A stretch of DNA of 37,397 nt, from NCBI GenBank assembly GCA_011391175.1, contig JAABQZ010000011.1:1-37397 (forward strand), in the 5' to 3' direction. Below are positions 16,383-26,261 of this stretch, one piece after another. Source of the stretch: Methylophilaceae bacterium (GTDB taxonomy: Bacteria; Pseudomonadota; Gammaproteobacteria; Burkholderiales; Methylophilaceae). Both the position numbers and the translations under genes were made by a program. The notes under the pieces were generated by a model. The model was not told the DNA's origin. It worked only from the letters and a program-made list of their open reading frames with translations, and made no database searches. How positions within the stretch are numbered: the stretch's first letter is position 1; the number at the start of each line of letters is the position of its first letter.

Positions 16383-19364
16383 TTAAAACTTAAGCAGGTC
16401 TTTAAGTTTTTGCTCAGCCTTTTCTTCTGTAGATTTCGGTTTATCTGCAGGTGCAGGTGCAGGCGCAGCTGGTGCGGTTGAGCCTTCAGCAGGCGTGGCT
16501 TCAGTCGCTTTTTTCTTTCCCAATAAGCCATTCAAGCCCTCTACTTTATCGCCACCCATTAACTCTTTAACCGCAGCGCCTTTTTCTCCGCCAACTTTAT
16601 CCAGCAGCTTAGATTGGGCCAGTGCAGTACCAATGGCAGCAAAGTCCATCCCATACTTGGGTGCGGCGAAAGTACCCGTAATTTTAACAGGGATTGAAAT
16701 ACCGCTTAATTCATCCAAATCGGCACCACCTTGACCTTTTAGTGATTTCACAATGGTGGGTTTGGCAAGATAGTTAATTTTCTCATTGCCAATATCAATA
16801 TCGCCACGGCTATCGCCTTTGGCAAGGCGTAACACAGGCGCTTTCATGGCAAGATCTTCGTTGTGAGCCACGCCGTTCTTAATATTAAACGTGGCGGTTA
16901 ACTCGCTAAAGTCAGTTTTTTTACTTTTATCAGCACCCGTCTCTTTGTTAAATACATTTACTTTACTTTTAATGTCGCGAATACTGCCCGCAATATCTAT
17001 ACCTTTTAGTGCACCATCTGCCAGATTGAGTGCGGCATTGCCAGCCAAGCCTTTTTTAAGTGCACTCACCGTGTTGCCTTGCGTAGTCACGTCAATATTC
17101 ACCGTCCCAGTGCCGCTTAGCATGTCGTTATTAATAGCATCTACCAACAACGGGCCGATAGAAACACTTTTCATATTTTGCTTAAATGCAATACTGGGTG
17201 TGGTGCGTGCGTCTACTTTCAGAGAACCAGCCATGCTACCTTGATATAAATTGGCAGAAAATGGCGACAATGTCGCAATGCCATCACTCGCTTTTAAGCC
17301 AAGATTTACATTTTCAGTTTTAACATTAGCCAGTTTCAGCCAACCAATCTTGGCTTCTCCTGTCGCGTTCAACTTTTTTAGTGCGCTCAAATCTATAGGC
17401 GTATCGCCACTACTTTTTGCTTGCGGGTCACCCTTTGCAATGTAGCGGTCAGCATCTAGTCTGTCGATTTTAATGTCAAAATTGAAGGCAGGATTACTAA
17501 ATTGGCTGATGCCTAAATTAGCATTAATCTGGCTGTCGTCCACCTTGGCTGAAAGTGGATTGAGTTGCAGTTTTTGACCGTCGGCCTTTAGGTTAATATT
17601 GATATTGCTGGCTTTCGTCTTGCCAAATTTCAAGCTGCCAATACGGATTGTGCCATCTGCATTTAAGGCTTTTAATGCACTTAAATCGAGCGGTTTATTG
17701 CTGTCAGCAGCAGACGTTGCTGAAGCTTTTGCAGGAGTTGCCGCCACATATTTGTCTGCATCCACTTGATCTATATCCAAGTCAAACGTGTAAAGTGGTT
17801 TGGCAAAATGGCTAATGCCAAGGTTGCCTTTTATTTGGCTATCATCCACTTTCACATTCAGTCCACTCAGCGCGAGTTTTTCGCCATCGGCCTTAATGCC
17901 CACATTGAGCCCAGAAACGCGATATTTTTCATACAAAATACTGCCTACACTCAGTTTGCCATCTAGTTTGATGTTTTTAAGGGCACTCATGTCGGCAGGT
18001 TTGCTATTAGGCGCGCTGGATGCAGATTTTGCAGGCGTTGAAGATTTTGCCAGCAGTTTATTCAAATCCAGTTTATCGGCATTTAAGTTAAATTTAATAT
18101 TGGATTGTTTAAAGCCAGTCACATTCACATCACCATTTAACTTGGTGACGCCATCAATGTTTAAACTAAACTGGCTATTGGCGACCTCATTTTTAATCTC
18201 GGTATGTGCACCCAAATTAAAAGTGCCTTTCATGCCACCGTTTGGCAAACTCGGGTCTTTAATGTCCAAGTTGCCTACCAGTTTAGGCAAATCAAAAATC
18301 AAGTTTTCAATATTGCCAGTAAAAGGCGACGAGAATTTACCCGTGATAGTGCGCTTGCCTTGCACTGCAGAAAGGTCGCCAGTGATACCGCTACTTTGCA
18401 AAGCTTTAGGTGAGCCTTTCATATCGGCCAGCACCATATTGGCTTTGAATACATCGCCTGCCTTTTCTTGGCTAAGGCTAACAGTGACTTTTTGACTGCT
18501 GACTTCATTTTTTTGGATGGTAAGTGCCGGTGCGTTTAAATCAATCGCCAGTATCGCGGCATCAAAATTGCCAGATGCAACTAGTTTAAGGCCATCGACT
18601 AAAAATTCCATTTGTTCAGGTTTGGCGTCTACATCACCGCTGAGTTTAATATCTAGGCCTTTGCCACCCAGCATGTCGCCGGTAATTTGGCTATCTAATC
18701 CCTTCACTTTAAAGTGCTTGGTTTCGGGGTCCACTAAAAAATTGCCTTTGAGTTTGGCATTAGCCGCAACGGCTGGCTGGTTGGCAACAAGGGTAAAATC
18801 TGTCTCTAAATCAACGGGTTCGGCTAAAGCAACATGCCCTGAGGTTAAGTTGAGCTTGCTGACACTGTATTTTGTGCCTACGGCTTCATCGGTATAAGCA
18901 ATTGCAGAATTGGTGATATGAACGCCATCCACGTCGAATTTAATGACTTCAGACTCTGTTTCATCTTTGCTCAATAAATCATCAAAATTAGTTGTGCCGT
19001 CTTTGTATTTGATGATATTGGCTTTTGCGCCATCCACATAAACGGTATCAACTACCAGCTGTTTTCTGAGTAGTGGCAGCACTGCTAAGGCGACTTTTAC
19101 ACTGTTGACTGAAGCAAACTCAGCTTCATTTTTGTGCTCAGAAATTGAAATTTTGCCTAAATCTGCGCCAATTTTAGGCCAGAAGCTGAGCTTAATATCG
19201 CCGTCAATTTTTAAAGTTCGGTCTTTTTTCTCTTTAACGAGTTTAATGGCATCGTCTTTGTAATCGTTGGGGTTAAATGTTGCCGCAATAATTGCCACAG
19301 CAATCAGCAACAGCACAATAAAGCCACCGATGCCATATAAACCAAATTTAAGTATCCTATTCAT
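16383..19364 (-). CDS. AsmA-family envelope protein, expanded
   Basis: AsmA-like proteins are inner-membrane-anchored, periplasmic bridge-like proteins involved in lipid traffic and outer-membrane assembly. ATG 19364 has GAGAGGT upstream; an in-frame TTG at 19379 is listed by simple ORF calling but is less likely. One membrane segment at about residues 9-30 is followed by AATFNPNDYKD, the family's standard opening, and a long beta-rich region. At 993 residues it is far longer than E. coli AsmA (617). The extra length includes three related units of about 80 residues (about 458-735). The C-terminal 50 residues are Ala/Pro/Lys-rich and end in a charged helix. mutY follows after five bases. Confidence 0.88.
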   Translation of the reverse strand: MNRILKFGLYGIGGFIVLLLIAVAIIAATFNPNDYKDDAIKLVKEKKDRTLKIDGDIKLSFWPKIGADLGKISISEHKNEAEFASVNSVKVALAVLPLLRKQLVVDTVYVDGAKANIIKYKDGTTNFDDLLSKDETESEVIKFDVDGVHITNSAIAYTDEAVGTKYSVSKLNLTSGHVALAEPVDLETDFTLVANQPAVAANAKLKGNFLVDPETKHFKVKGLDSQITGDMLGGKGLDIKLSGDVDAKPEQMEFLVDGLKLVASGNFDAAILAIDLNAPALTIQKNEVSSQKVTVSLSQEKAGDVFKANMVLADMKGSPKALQSSGITGDLSAVQGKRTITGKFSSPFTGNIENLIFDLPKLVGNLDIKDPSLPNGGMKGTFNLGAHTEIKNEVANSQFSLNIDGVTKLNGDVNVTGFKQSNIKFNLNADKLDLNKLLAKSSTPAKSASSAPNSKPADMSALKNIKLDGKLSVGSILYEKYRVSGLNVGIKADGEKLALSGLNVKVDDSQIKGNLGISHFAKPLYTFDLDIDQVDADKYVAATPAKASATSAADSNKPLDLSALKALNADGTIRIGSLKFGKTKASNININLKADGQKLQLNPLSAKVDDSQINANLGISQFSNPAFNFDIKIDRLDADRYIAKGDPQAKSSGDTPIDLSALKKLNATGEAKIGWLKLANVKTENVNLGLKASDGIATLSPFSANLYQGSMAGSLKVDARTTPSIAFKQNMKSVSIGPLLVDAINNDMLSGTGTVNIDVTTQGNTVSALKKGLAGNAALNLADGALKGIDIAGSIRDIKSKVNVFNKETGADKSKKTDFSELTATFNIKNGVAHNEDLAMKAPVLRLAKGDSRGDIDIGNEKINYLAKPTIVKSLKGQGGADLDELSGISIPVKITGTFAAPKYGMDFAAIGTALAQSKLLDKVGGEKGAAVKELMGGDKVEGLNGLLGKKKATEATPAEGSTAPAAPAPAPADKPKSTEEKAEQKLKDLLKF
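17160..17993 (-). repeat. Three tandem related units inside the AsmA-family gene
   Basis: Protein units start near SALKNIKLDGKLSVGS, SALKALNADGTIRIGS and SALKKLNATGEAKIGW. The first two also share KADGxKL, KVDDSQI and NLGIS-FxxP, and end in D-x-DADKY or DADRY followed by a low-complexity Ala/Ser/Lys linker. The third has diverged in its second half. Approximate spans are 17993-17739, 17687-17433 and 17393-17160. They look like in-gene duplications that lengthen the beta bridge. Confidence 0.7.
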
Positions 19365-19438
19365 CGCGTCACCTCTCAAGCCACATTCACAGCCGGCGTA
19401 TTCTTAGTTAACAGACATTTTAATTGCTAAATGGCTGG

Positions 19439-20272
19439 TTAGGCTACAGTCCAATTGACTAACCCAGTATAAGCTGTGACCAATACAATCACACCGAATA
19501 CAATACGGTACCATGCAAAAATCGTAAAGTCGTGATGGCTGACGTAGCGAATCAGCGCCCGCACCGCAATCATGGCGCTAATAAAGGCAAATATAAAGCC
19601 CATCGCCCATGCGCCAATGTCGTCCATGCTGATGAGCGCACTGTCTTTATACATGGAATAAATAGAAGCAATGCCAAGTGTGGGCACAGCAAGAAAGAAC
19701 GAAAATTCCGCAGCCGCTTTACGGGATAAGCCAAAAAAAAGCCCGCCAATAATGGTTGAGCCTGAACGCGACATGCCAGGAATCAGCGCCACCGCTTGTG
19801 CCAGCCCCAGCTTTAATGCATCCACTGGGCGTATGTCGTCGACAGTTTCAATGGTCACTGTATGTTTGCGTTTTTCTGCCCACAAAATGATAAAGGCTCC
19901 TACAATAAAGGCGATTGCTACTGGGATGGGTTTGAATAAAAACCCTTTGATTTTACTGCCGAACGCTAAACCAAGAATCGCAAGCGGTAAAAAGGCAATC
20001 GCGATATTGATGATTAAACGATTAGCGATGGGATCGCGCCCAATGCCGGCAAAGGTATTCACAAAGCGCGTTCGGTATTCCCACACCACCGCCAAAATCG
20101 CCCCTAATTGAATGGCAATATCAAACACACCGCGTTTTTCATGGTCCATAAAATTGAGTAAGTCACCCGCTAAAACGAGGTGACCTGTGCTTGAAATCGG
20201 CAAAAATTCTGTAGCACCTTCAACAACACCAAGAATCGCAGCCTTCAGTAACAGTAAAATATCCATGTCCAT
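19439..20272 (-). CDS. uppP: Undecaprenyl-diphosphatase
   Basis: UppP (BacA) removes one phosphate from undecaprenyl diphosphate so that the lipid carrier for peptidoglycan and O-antigen can be used again. It is an inner-membrane protein with about eight helices. The signatures VEGATEFLPISSTGH near residue 17 and PGMSRSGSTIIGG near residue 165 are complete; they hold the catalytic Glu, Ser and Arg. The 277-residue length is normal. Start is ATG 20272; ATG 20266 is also possible. The next gene in the same direction upstream ends at a terminator, so uppP seems to be its own unit. Confidence 0.96.
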   Translation of the reverse strand: MDMDILLLLKAAILGVVEGATEFLPISSTGHLVLAGDLLNFMDHEKRGVFDIAIQLGAILAVVWEYRTRFVNTFAGIGRDPIANRLIINIAIAFLPLAILGLAFGSKIKGFLFKPIPVAIAFIVGAFIILWAEKRKHTVTIETVDDIRPVDALKLGLAQAVALIPGMSRSGSTIIGGLFFGLSRKAAAEFSFFLAVPTLGIASIYSMYKDSALISMDDIGAWAMGFIFAFISAMIAVRALIRYVSHHDFTIFAWYRIVFGVIVLVTAYTGLVNWTVA

Positions 20273-20326
20273 ATCTTATCAAAAAAGGAAGTTAAAAAGT
20301 CCTAAAAATAGCATAGTAAATAACAT

Positions 20327-20362
20327 GCCCCTGTAAGCCATATGGGATAAGGCATACAGGGC
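20327..20362 (-). repeat. REP-like palindromic repeat, copy 4 (divergent)
   Basis: CCCTGTAAGCC and GGCATACAGGGC pair around ATATGGGATAA. The outer arms match the other copies closely, while the core has changed. It lies upstream of uppP and downstream of the DUF937 gene and its terminator. Confidence 0.6.
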
Positions 20363-20419
20363 GGCGTTCAAGAAGCTGGCATAAATAAGTTAAATCTACC
20401 CCCAACATATTTGAATAAA

Positions 20420-20442
20420 AAAAGGGGCTAGGAGCCCCTTTT
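20420..20442 (-). terminator. Terminator after the DUF937 gene
   Basis: AAAAGGGGCT and AGCCCCTTTT form a 10-bp stem around a 3-base loop, followed by a T tract on the minus strand. It ends the thiC-rlu-DUF937 series. Confidence 0.8.
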
Positions 20443-20456
20443 AAATGACATGGTAA

Positions 20457-20846
20457 TTATTTTAGCATGCCTAAAACAGTCGATAGTAGATTACCCGACT
20501 CACCCTCAACCGTGCCATTGGGTGTCATTTTATCGATGACTGTTGGTAAATGTTGCGCGATTTGCGCGCTTAAAGTTTCTGGTGAAATGCCAAATTTTGC
20601 CGCCATATCTGCAATGGCACCATTGCCCAGGACGCTAGAAATTTGTTCGGCTGAAACAGGTAAATTTTCACCTTTGCCTACCCAAGATGCTGCCTGCTCA
20701 GCAAGACCACCTGCTTTAAATTTATCCAGTACACCAGCAATGCCGCCATTTTGATTAAACATTTCCATCGCCGCTTGTGCTATACCACCCTGCTCGCCGC
20801 CCATTTTGCCTAGTACAGCACCTGCAATGTTGTCAAATAAACCCAT
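20457..20846 (-). CDS. YidB/DUF937-family protein
   Basis: The 129-residue protein begins MGLFDNIAGAVLGKMGG and contains AGGLAEQAASWVGKGEN-LPVSAEQI, then GISPETLSAQIAQHLPTVIDKMTPNG, the usual DUF937/YidB pattern. The family has no firm biochemical role. It is Gly/Ala-rich and helical and has no export signal. GGAGC lies 6 bases before ATG 20846. The gene starts 35 bases after the pseudouridine synthase stop with no terminator between, so it is probably the last gene of the thiC unit. Confidence 0.85.
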   Translation of the reverse strand: MGLFDNIAGAVLGKMGGEQGGIAQAAMEMFNQNGGIAGVLDKFKAGGLAEQAASWVGKGENLPVSAEQISSVLGNGAIADMAAKFGISPETLSAQIAQHLPTVIDKMTPNGTVEGESGNLLSTVLGMLK

Positions 20847-20881
20847 TTTTATGCTCCAAAATTAACTAACAGTAGCTTAAC

Positions 20882-22096
20882 TTAAAATCTCTCGTTGTGG
20901 CGCAAATAACGCCACTGACCTTGCGGAAGTTTACCTAAATTTACACTTCCAATACGCACGCGCTTTAAGCCCACTACATGCAAGCCCACCATTTCGCACA
21001 TGCGGCGAATTTGGCGTTTTTTGCCTTCGCGCAAAACAAAGCGCAATTGGTCTTCATTCTGCCAGCTCACTTTGGCGGGTTTGAGCTTTTCACCATCTAA
21101 ACTTAAGCCATGATTTAAGCGTTGCAAATCGGCGTCAGACAATGTGCCTTCTACCCGCACCAAATATTCTTTTTCAACAGACGAATCTTCACCAATCAAA
21201 TGACGCGCAACACGGCCATCTTGAGTAAGCACTAACAAACCTGTTGAGTCAATATCTAAGCGCCCTGCTGGAGCAAGGCCATGCAAAAATCCACGTTGAA
21301 ACTCTTTGGGTTCATATAAGTCAGGGTCGTCTAACCATTCGTTATCGGGGTGCACCAATACAATCGCGGGTTGGTAGGCATCCTCAGCCTGACCACTGAC
21401 ATAGCCCACCGGCTTATGCAACAAAATGGTGACTTGTTCAGCCTGCTGTTCGTAAGCATAACCACTAATAATAATGTCAGCATCAGGTTTAATGCGGGTG
21501 CCTAGCGTGTCAATAATCACGCCATCTACTTTCACCCAGCCATTAATAATCCACTCATCCGCTTCGCGGCGGGAGCAAATACCGCGCTCTGCCATCACTT
21601 TAGAAAGGCGGGGTTGCTCTACATTGACGGGAGATGATTTATAGGCAGCTTTTGCCGCTGCGCCATACTGCGGTGTTGCAGTGCCATCATAACCATCGCG
21701 CACTTTGCCACCACGGCGCGGCGCTTGGCGATATTGCGGTTCGTTTTTATCAGGACGTGGAGTCACTCGCGTATCAACACCCGCAGGCTTGTACTGCTTT
21801 GGTTCAGTAGTAGGCTCGGCTCTTAATTCACTTCTAAGCGGTCTGTTATCAGAAGCACGACTTTCGTTTGATCCCTCTGCAGGTAAATATCCATGAGGCT
21901 TTCCGTCATGCCTGTGGTTACGCTGCGAAGATTTAGACGGTGCATCCTGTATTGCAGGCATTGTTGGTTTAGGTGGCGCGACTTTATGCTGCGCTGCAAC
22001 TGAGCGGTCACGCTTGGCAGGATCTGCGCGACGCACCGGCGCTTTTGAGGCAATGAATGCATCATCTTTGCTTCTGTTTATTTTCAAAGTGGCCAT
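20882..22096 (-). CDS. RluF/RluB-type rRNA pseudouridine synthase with long N-terminal extension
   Basis: The enzyme turns a uridine of 23S rRNA into pseudouridine. Residues about 1-155 form a low-complexity Pro/Arg/Lys/Gln-rich extension. An S4 RNA-binding domain follows (RLSKVMAERGICSRREADEW at about 162), then LHKPVGYVSG, and the catalytic Asp in PAGRLDIDSTGLLVL. REGKKRQIRRMCEMVGL and LPQGQWRYL close the domain. The last motifs are nearest to RluF, but RluB and RluE are related and the target base cannot be decided. Start is ATG 22096 without a good ribosome site, 24 bases after the thiC stop, which suggests read-through from the TPP riboswitch transcript. The insertion before the catalytic motif is longer than in E. 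coli RluF. Confidence 0.88.
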   Translation of the reverse strand: MATLKINRSKDDAFIASKAPVRRADPAKRDRSVAAQHKVAPPKPTMPAIQDAPSKSSQRNHRHDGKPHGYLPAEGSNESRASDNRPLRSELRAEPTTEPKQYKPAGVDTRVTPRPDKNEPQYRQAPRRGGKVRDGYDGTATPQYGAAAKAAYKSSPVNVEQPRLSKVMAERGICSRREADEWIINGWVKVDGVIIDTLGTRIKPDADIIISGYAYEQQAEQVTILLHKPVGYVSGQAEDAYQPAIVLVHPDNEWLDDPDLYEPKEFQRGFLHGLAPAGRLDIDSTGLLVLTQDGRVARHLIGEDSSVEKEYLVRVEGTLSDADLQRLNHGLSLDGEKLKPAKVSWQNEDQLRFVLREGKKRQIRRMCEMVGLHVVGLKRVRIGSVNLGKLPQGQWRYLRHNERF

Positions 22097-22120
22097 AATG
22101 GCGTCAGCAAGTTTAAAAAA

Positions 22121-24032
<1,912 letters not shown>

Positions 24033-24041
24033 GCAAATCTA

Positions 24042-24126
24042 CGCTTTCCTACGGCGGCATTACCCGCATCAGGTTCAAAGGGTGATTCTCACTGGCTTAT
24101 TTTTCAAATAAATCAGACCCCTAGCA
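24042..24126 (-). promoter_or_regulatory. TPP riboswitch (THI element)
   Basis: The minus strand carries the conserved aptamer parts in order: GCTAGGGGTC, the variable P3 region, GTGAGAATCACCC, TTTGAACCTGATGCGGGTAA, TGCCGCCGTAGGAAAGC. CTGAxR and ACCTGAT are the pyrimidine-binding loop sequences, and GCT/AGC closes helix P1. It lies just before thiC, so thiamin diphosphate should lower thiC expression. Confidence 0.95.
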
Positions 24127-24134
24127 ATGTAAGG

Positions 24135-24163
24135 AATGTACGCGAAAACGTCTAAAAAGGCAA
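24135..24163 (-). promoter_or_regulatory. Promoter of the thiC riboswitch transcript
   Basis: TTGCCT (24163-24158) and TACATT (24140-24135) are 17 bases apart on the minus strand. Transcription would start near 24128, right at the beginning of the aptamer. Confidence 0.45.
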
Positions 24164-24225
24164 GAAAAGCATGTTAAATGGGCTGTATGACAATTTGCAA
24201 AAATTAGGTATTTTTTACAAAAAAG

Positions 24226-24234
24226 TGTTATAAA
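24226..24234 (+). promoter_or_regulatory. Extended -10 promoter for the 46-aa membrane protein
   Basis: TGTTATAAA matches TGnTATAAT except at the last base. No -35 box is obvious. It would give a leader of about 30 bases for the gene at 24273. Confidence 0.35.
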
Positions 24235-24272
24235 TACACTAATTGACTTAACAACGATATATAGGCTATTTT

Positions 24273-24413
24273 ATGGTACTGATTGCAATTTATTATGCCT
24301 TGGCAATTGCTGTGCTTACCCTGCACTTTACTGGACACTTAGAGCGCTGGAATATGGAGTGGATGGTGTTTGTATTCGCGCTGACAGTGTTCCCCGCAGT
24401 GTTGTATCTCTAA
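24273..24413 (+). CDS. 46-aa two-helix membrane protein
   Basis: I do not recognise this small protein. It begins MVLIAIYYALAIAVLTLHF, a hydrophobic segment, then a polar turn with GHLERWNMEW and a second segment MVFVFALTVFPAVLYL up to the stop. It should be a helical hairpin in the inner membrane. AGG stands 8 bases before the ATG, an extended -10 box lies upstream, and a perfect terminator follows 24 bases after the stop, so it forms a complete one-gene unit. It is between thiC and the tetR efflux operon, in divergent and co-directional positions respectively. Confidence 0.65.
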   Translation: MVLIAIYYALAIAVLTLHFTGHLERWNMEWMVFVFALTVFPAVLYL

Positions 24414-24437
24414 ATTTTTCAAGTTTTTCTATTAAGT

Positions 24438-24461
24438 AAATGGCGCTTTTAAGCGCCATTT
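24438..24461 (+). terminator. Terminator after the 46-aa membrane protein gene
   Basis: AAATGGCGCTT and AAGCGCCATTT form an 11-bp perfect stem around TT, followed by CTATTTT. Confidence 0.75.
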
Positions 24462-24501
24462 CTATTTTAACCACAGTAAGCTAGCCGGAACAATATTCTG
24501 C

Positions 24502-24541
24502 TTGACAGAAATAATTAACGTTGTTAACTTAACAGTGTTAA
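24502..24541 (+). promoter_or_regulatory. tetR promoter with overlapping inverted-repeat operator
   Basis: TTGACA (24502-24507) and TAACTT (24525-24530) are 17 bases apart. An inverted repeat TTAACGTTGTTAA / TTAACAGTGTTAA with a one-base centre (24515-24541; 11 of 13 pairs) covers the spacer end and the -10 box. Its position and 27-base size suit binding of the TetR protein encoded next, giving self-repression of the operon. The in-frame TTG of the -35 box is not a start codon. Confidence 0.65.
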
Positions 24542-24552
24542 GTATAAAAATT

Positions 24553-25197
24553 ATGCCACCCAAACCAAAAACTGAAATAGAGCGCCAACAACTACGCACA
24601 TTGATTATTGATGCGGCGCGCGAATTGTTTGTGTCGCGCGGAGTAGAAGCGGTAACGATGCGAGAAATCGCGAAGCGTATTAATTACTCTGCGACCAGCA
24701 TTTACCTGCATTTTGCCGATAAAGAAGCGTTGCTGCGAGCAATATGTGATACCGACTTTTTAGCGCTTGCGTCTAGTCTAAAAAATATACTACAAATTAC
24801 AAGCCCTCTAGAGCGTCTACAAGCTATTGGGCATGGCTACGCCACTTTTGCACTCACGCACCCAAATCATTATCGCTTAATGTTTATGGCTGAGCGTACG
24901 CCCTGCGACCCAGATGTATCAAGCTTGCAACAAAACAATGCGGAGCAGGACGCCTATTTTCAACTAAAAACTGTGGTGAATGACGTTTATGTAGCTGGAT
25001 ACTTTAGGGAGGAGCTACAGGATGTGGATTTGATTGCGCAAACGCTTTGGGCATCAACACATGGCGTATGTTCACTACAAATTAATATGGCTGAAGACAA
25101 CTGGATTCAGTGGAGTGGTATTTCTGACAGGCTACAGCTGATGCAAGAAGTGATGATGCGCGGACTTTTAAGACAAGATACAAGGGAAGAAAAATGA
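24553..25197 (+). CDS. TetR-family repressor of the RND efflux operon
   Basis: The 214-residue protein has a TetR N-terminal DNA-binding domain: LIIDAARELFVSRGVEAVTM, then REIAKRINYSATSIYLHFAD with KEALLRAI, the family helix-turn-helix. The C-terminal part binds an unknown ligand; THPNHYRLMFM suggests the group often found beside efflux pumps. ATG 24553 is chosen because an upstream TTG frame start coincides with the -35 box. Its TGA overlaps the ATG of the adaptor gene (ATGA), so they are coupled. A palindrome on its own promoter is the likely operator. Confidence 0.9.
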   Translation: MPPKPKTEIERQQLRTLIIDAARELFVSRGVEAVTMREIAKRINYSATSIYLHFADKEALLRAICDTDFLALASSLKNILQITSPLERLQAIGHGYATFALTHPNHYRLMFMAERTPCDPDVSSLQQNNAEQDAYFQLKTVVNDVYVAGYFREELQDVDLIAQTLWASTHGVCSLQINMAEDNWIQWSGISDRLQLMQEVMMRGLLRQDTREEK

Positions 25198-26261
25198 AAA
25201 ATCACCTATTTTTGAGTATAACAATTCTACTACTTGTTGCTTGCGAAAAGCCTGTTGTTACACCACCACCACCGCGTCCAGCATTGGTGATTGAGGTTGG
25301 GAAAACGGCCTCAAATAGCGCAACCGTGTTGGTGGGCGAGGTGAAATCACGCTATGAATCTAATCAAGGTTTTCGCATTAACGGAAAAATTATCGAGCGT
25401 AAAGTGGAGGTTGGCGCCATTGTTAAAAAAGGTCAGATGTTGGTGAGGCTTGACCCAGCAGATACTAACTTGGGTGCCAGCGCAGCAATGGCTGATGTGC
25501 GTGTGGCGGAGGCCAATCGTGCTTTAGCAAAATCTGAAGTAGAGCGCCAACGCCAGTTAGTAGATAAAAAGTTTATCTCGCAATCGTCGCTAGATCGATA
25601 TGAGGCTGAGCTAAAAACTGCTGAAGCGCGCGTCAATCAAGCCAAAGCGCAAGCTGCTGTTTCTGGTAATCAATCGCGCTATGCTGCACTAGTGGCAGAC
25701 AGAGACGGCGTTGTAACACAGATACGTGCAGAGCCTGGCCAAGTAGTAGAAGCTGGCGAAATGATTGTACAGGTTGTAGATACCAAGCAAATTGAGGTAT
25801 TGGTGGCTGTGCCAGAATCGCGCGTAGCCAAAATTAAAGTAGGCGATGCGGCCACTTTAAAGTTATGGGCCGATAGAGAAAAAACCTATAACGGAAAAAT
25901 ACGCGAAATTGCACCAGCAGCAAATTCTGCCACACGTGCATTCGATGTTCGCGTGGCGTTTATCGATGCAGACGCTAAAGTAAAGCTAGGCATGACCGCA
26001 GGCGTACGCTTAGAGGGTGACGAAACAGCAAGCATGATTGTTCCATCTGGTGCACTCACACAAATGAATGGCAAAACCAGCGTTTGGGTGATTGATAAAA
26101 ATAATTTGGCAAACCCGCGTGAAGTAATCGCTGGCCAATATACCGAAGAAGGCGTGACTATTACCAGTGGTTTGCAAGCGGGTGAGTTGGTGGCAATAGC
26201 TGGGGTGCATACACTGATTAAAGGCCAAAAAGTAACGCCTAAAGTAGAGGCTATGCCGTGA
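25194..26261 (+). CDS. RND efflux periplasmic adaptor (membrane fusion) lipoprotein
   Basis: This lipoprotein would link the RND pump to the outer-membrane channel. The signal MKNHLFLSITILLLVAC has lipobox LVAC, giving a lipid anchor at Cys17. The barrel-sandwich (lipoyl-like) halves are seen as GKIIERKVEVGAIVKKGQML near residue 65 and DRDGVVTQIRAEPGQVVEAG near 180. A helical hairpin with EANRALAKSEVERQRQL lies between them (about 95-160). The remaining beta-barrel domain ends in GLQAGELVAIAGVHTLIKGQKV. The 355-residue length is normal. The start overlaps the tetR stop and the end overlaps the pump start. Confidence 0.93.
   Translation: MKNHLFLSITILLLVACEKPVVTPPPPRPALVIEVGKTASNSATVLVGEVKSRYESNQGFRINGKIIERKVEVGAIVKKGQMLVRLDPADTNLGASAAMADVRVAEANRALAKSEVERQRQLVDKKFISQSSLDRYEAELKTAEARVNQAKAQAAVSGNQSRYAALVADRDGVVTQIRAEPGQVVEAGEMIVQVVDTKQIEVLVAVPESRVAKIKVGDAATLKLWADREKTYNGKIREIAPAANSATRAFDVRVAFIDADAKVKLGMTAGVRLEGDETASMIVPSGALTQMNGKTSVWVIDKNNLANPREVIAGQYTEEGVTITSGLQAGELVAIAGVHTLIKGQKVTPKVEAMP

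Noticed and set aside
17800-18495. 231-aa plus-strand ORF opposite the AsmA-family gene
   Set aside because: It lies wholly antisense to a clear gene, is made of low-complexity Leu/Ser/Pro residues mirrored from AsmA codons, and has no ribosome site or family resemblance.
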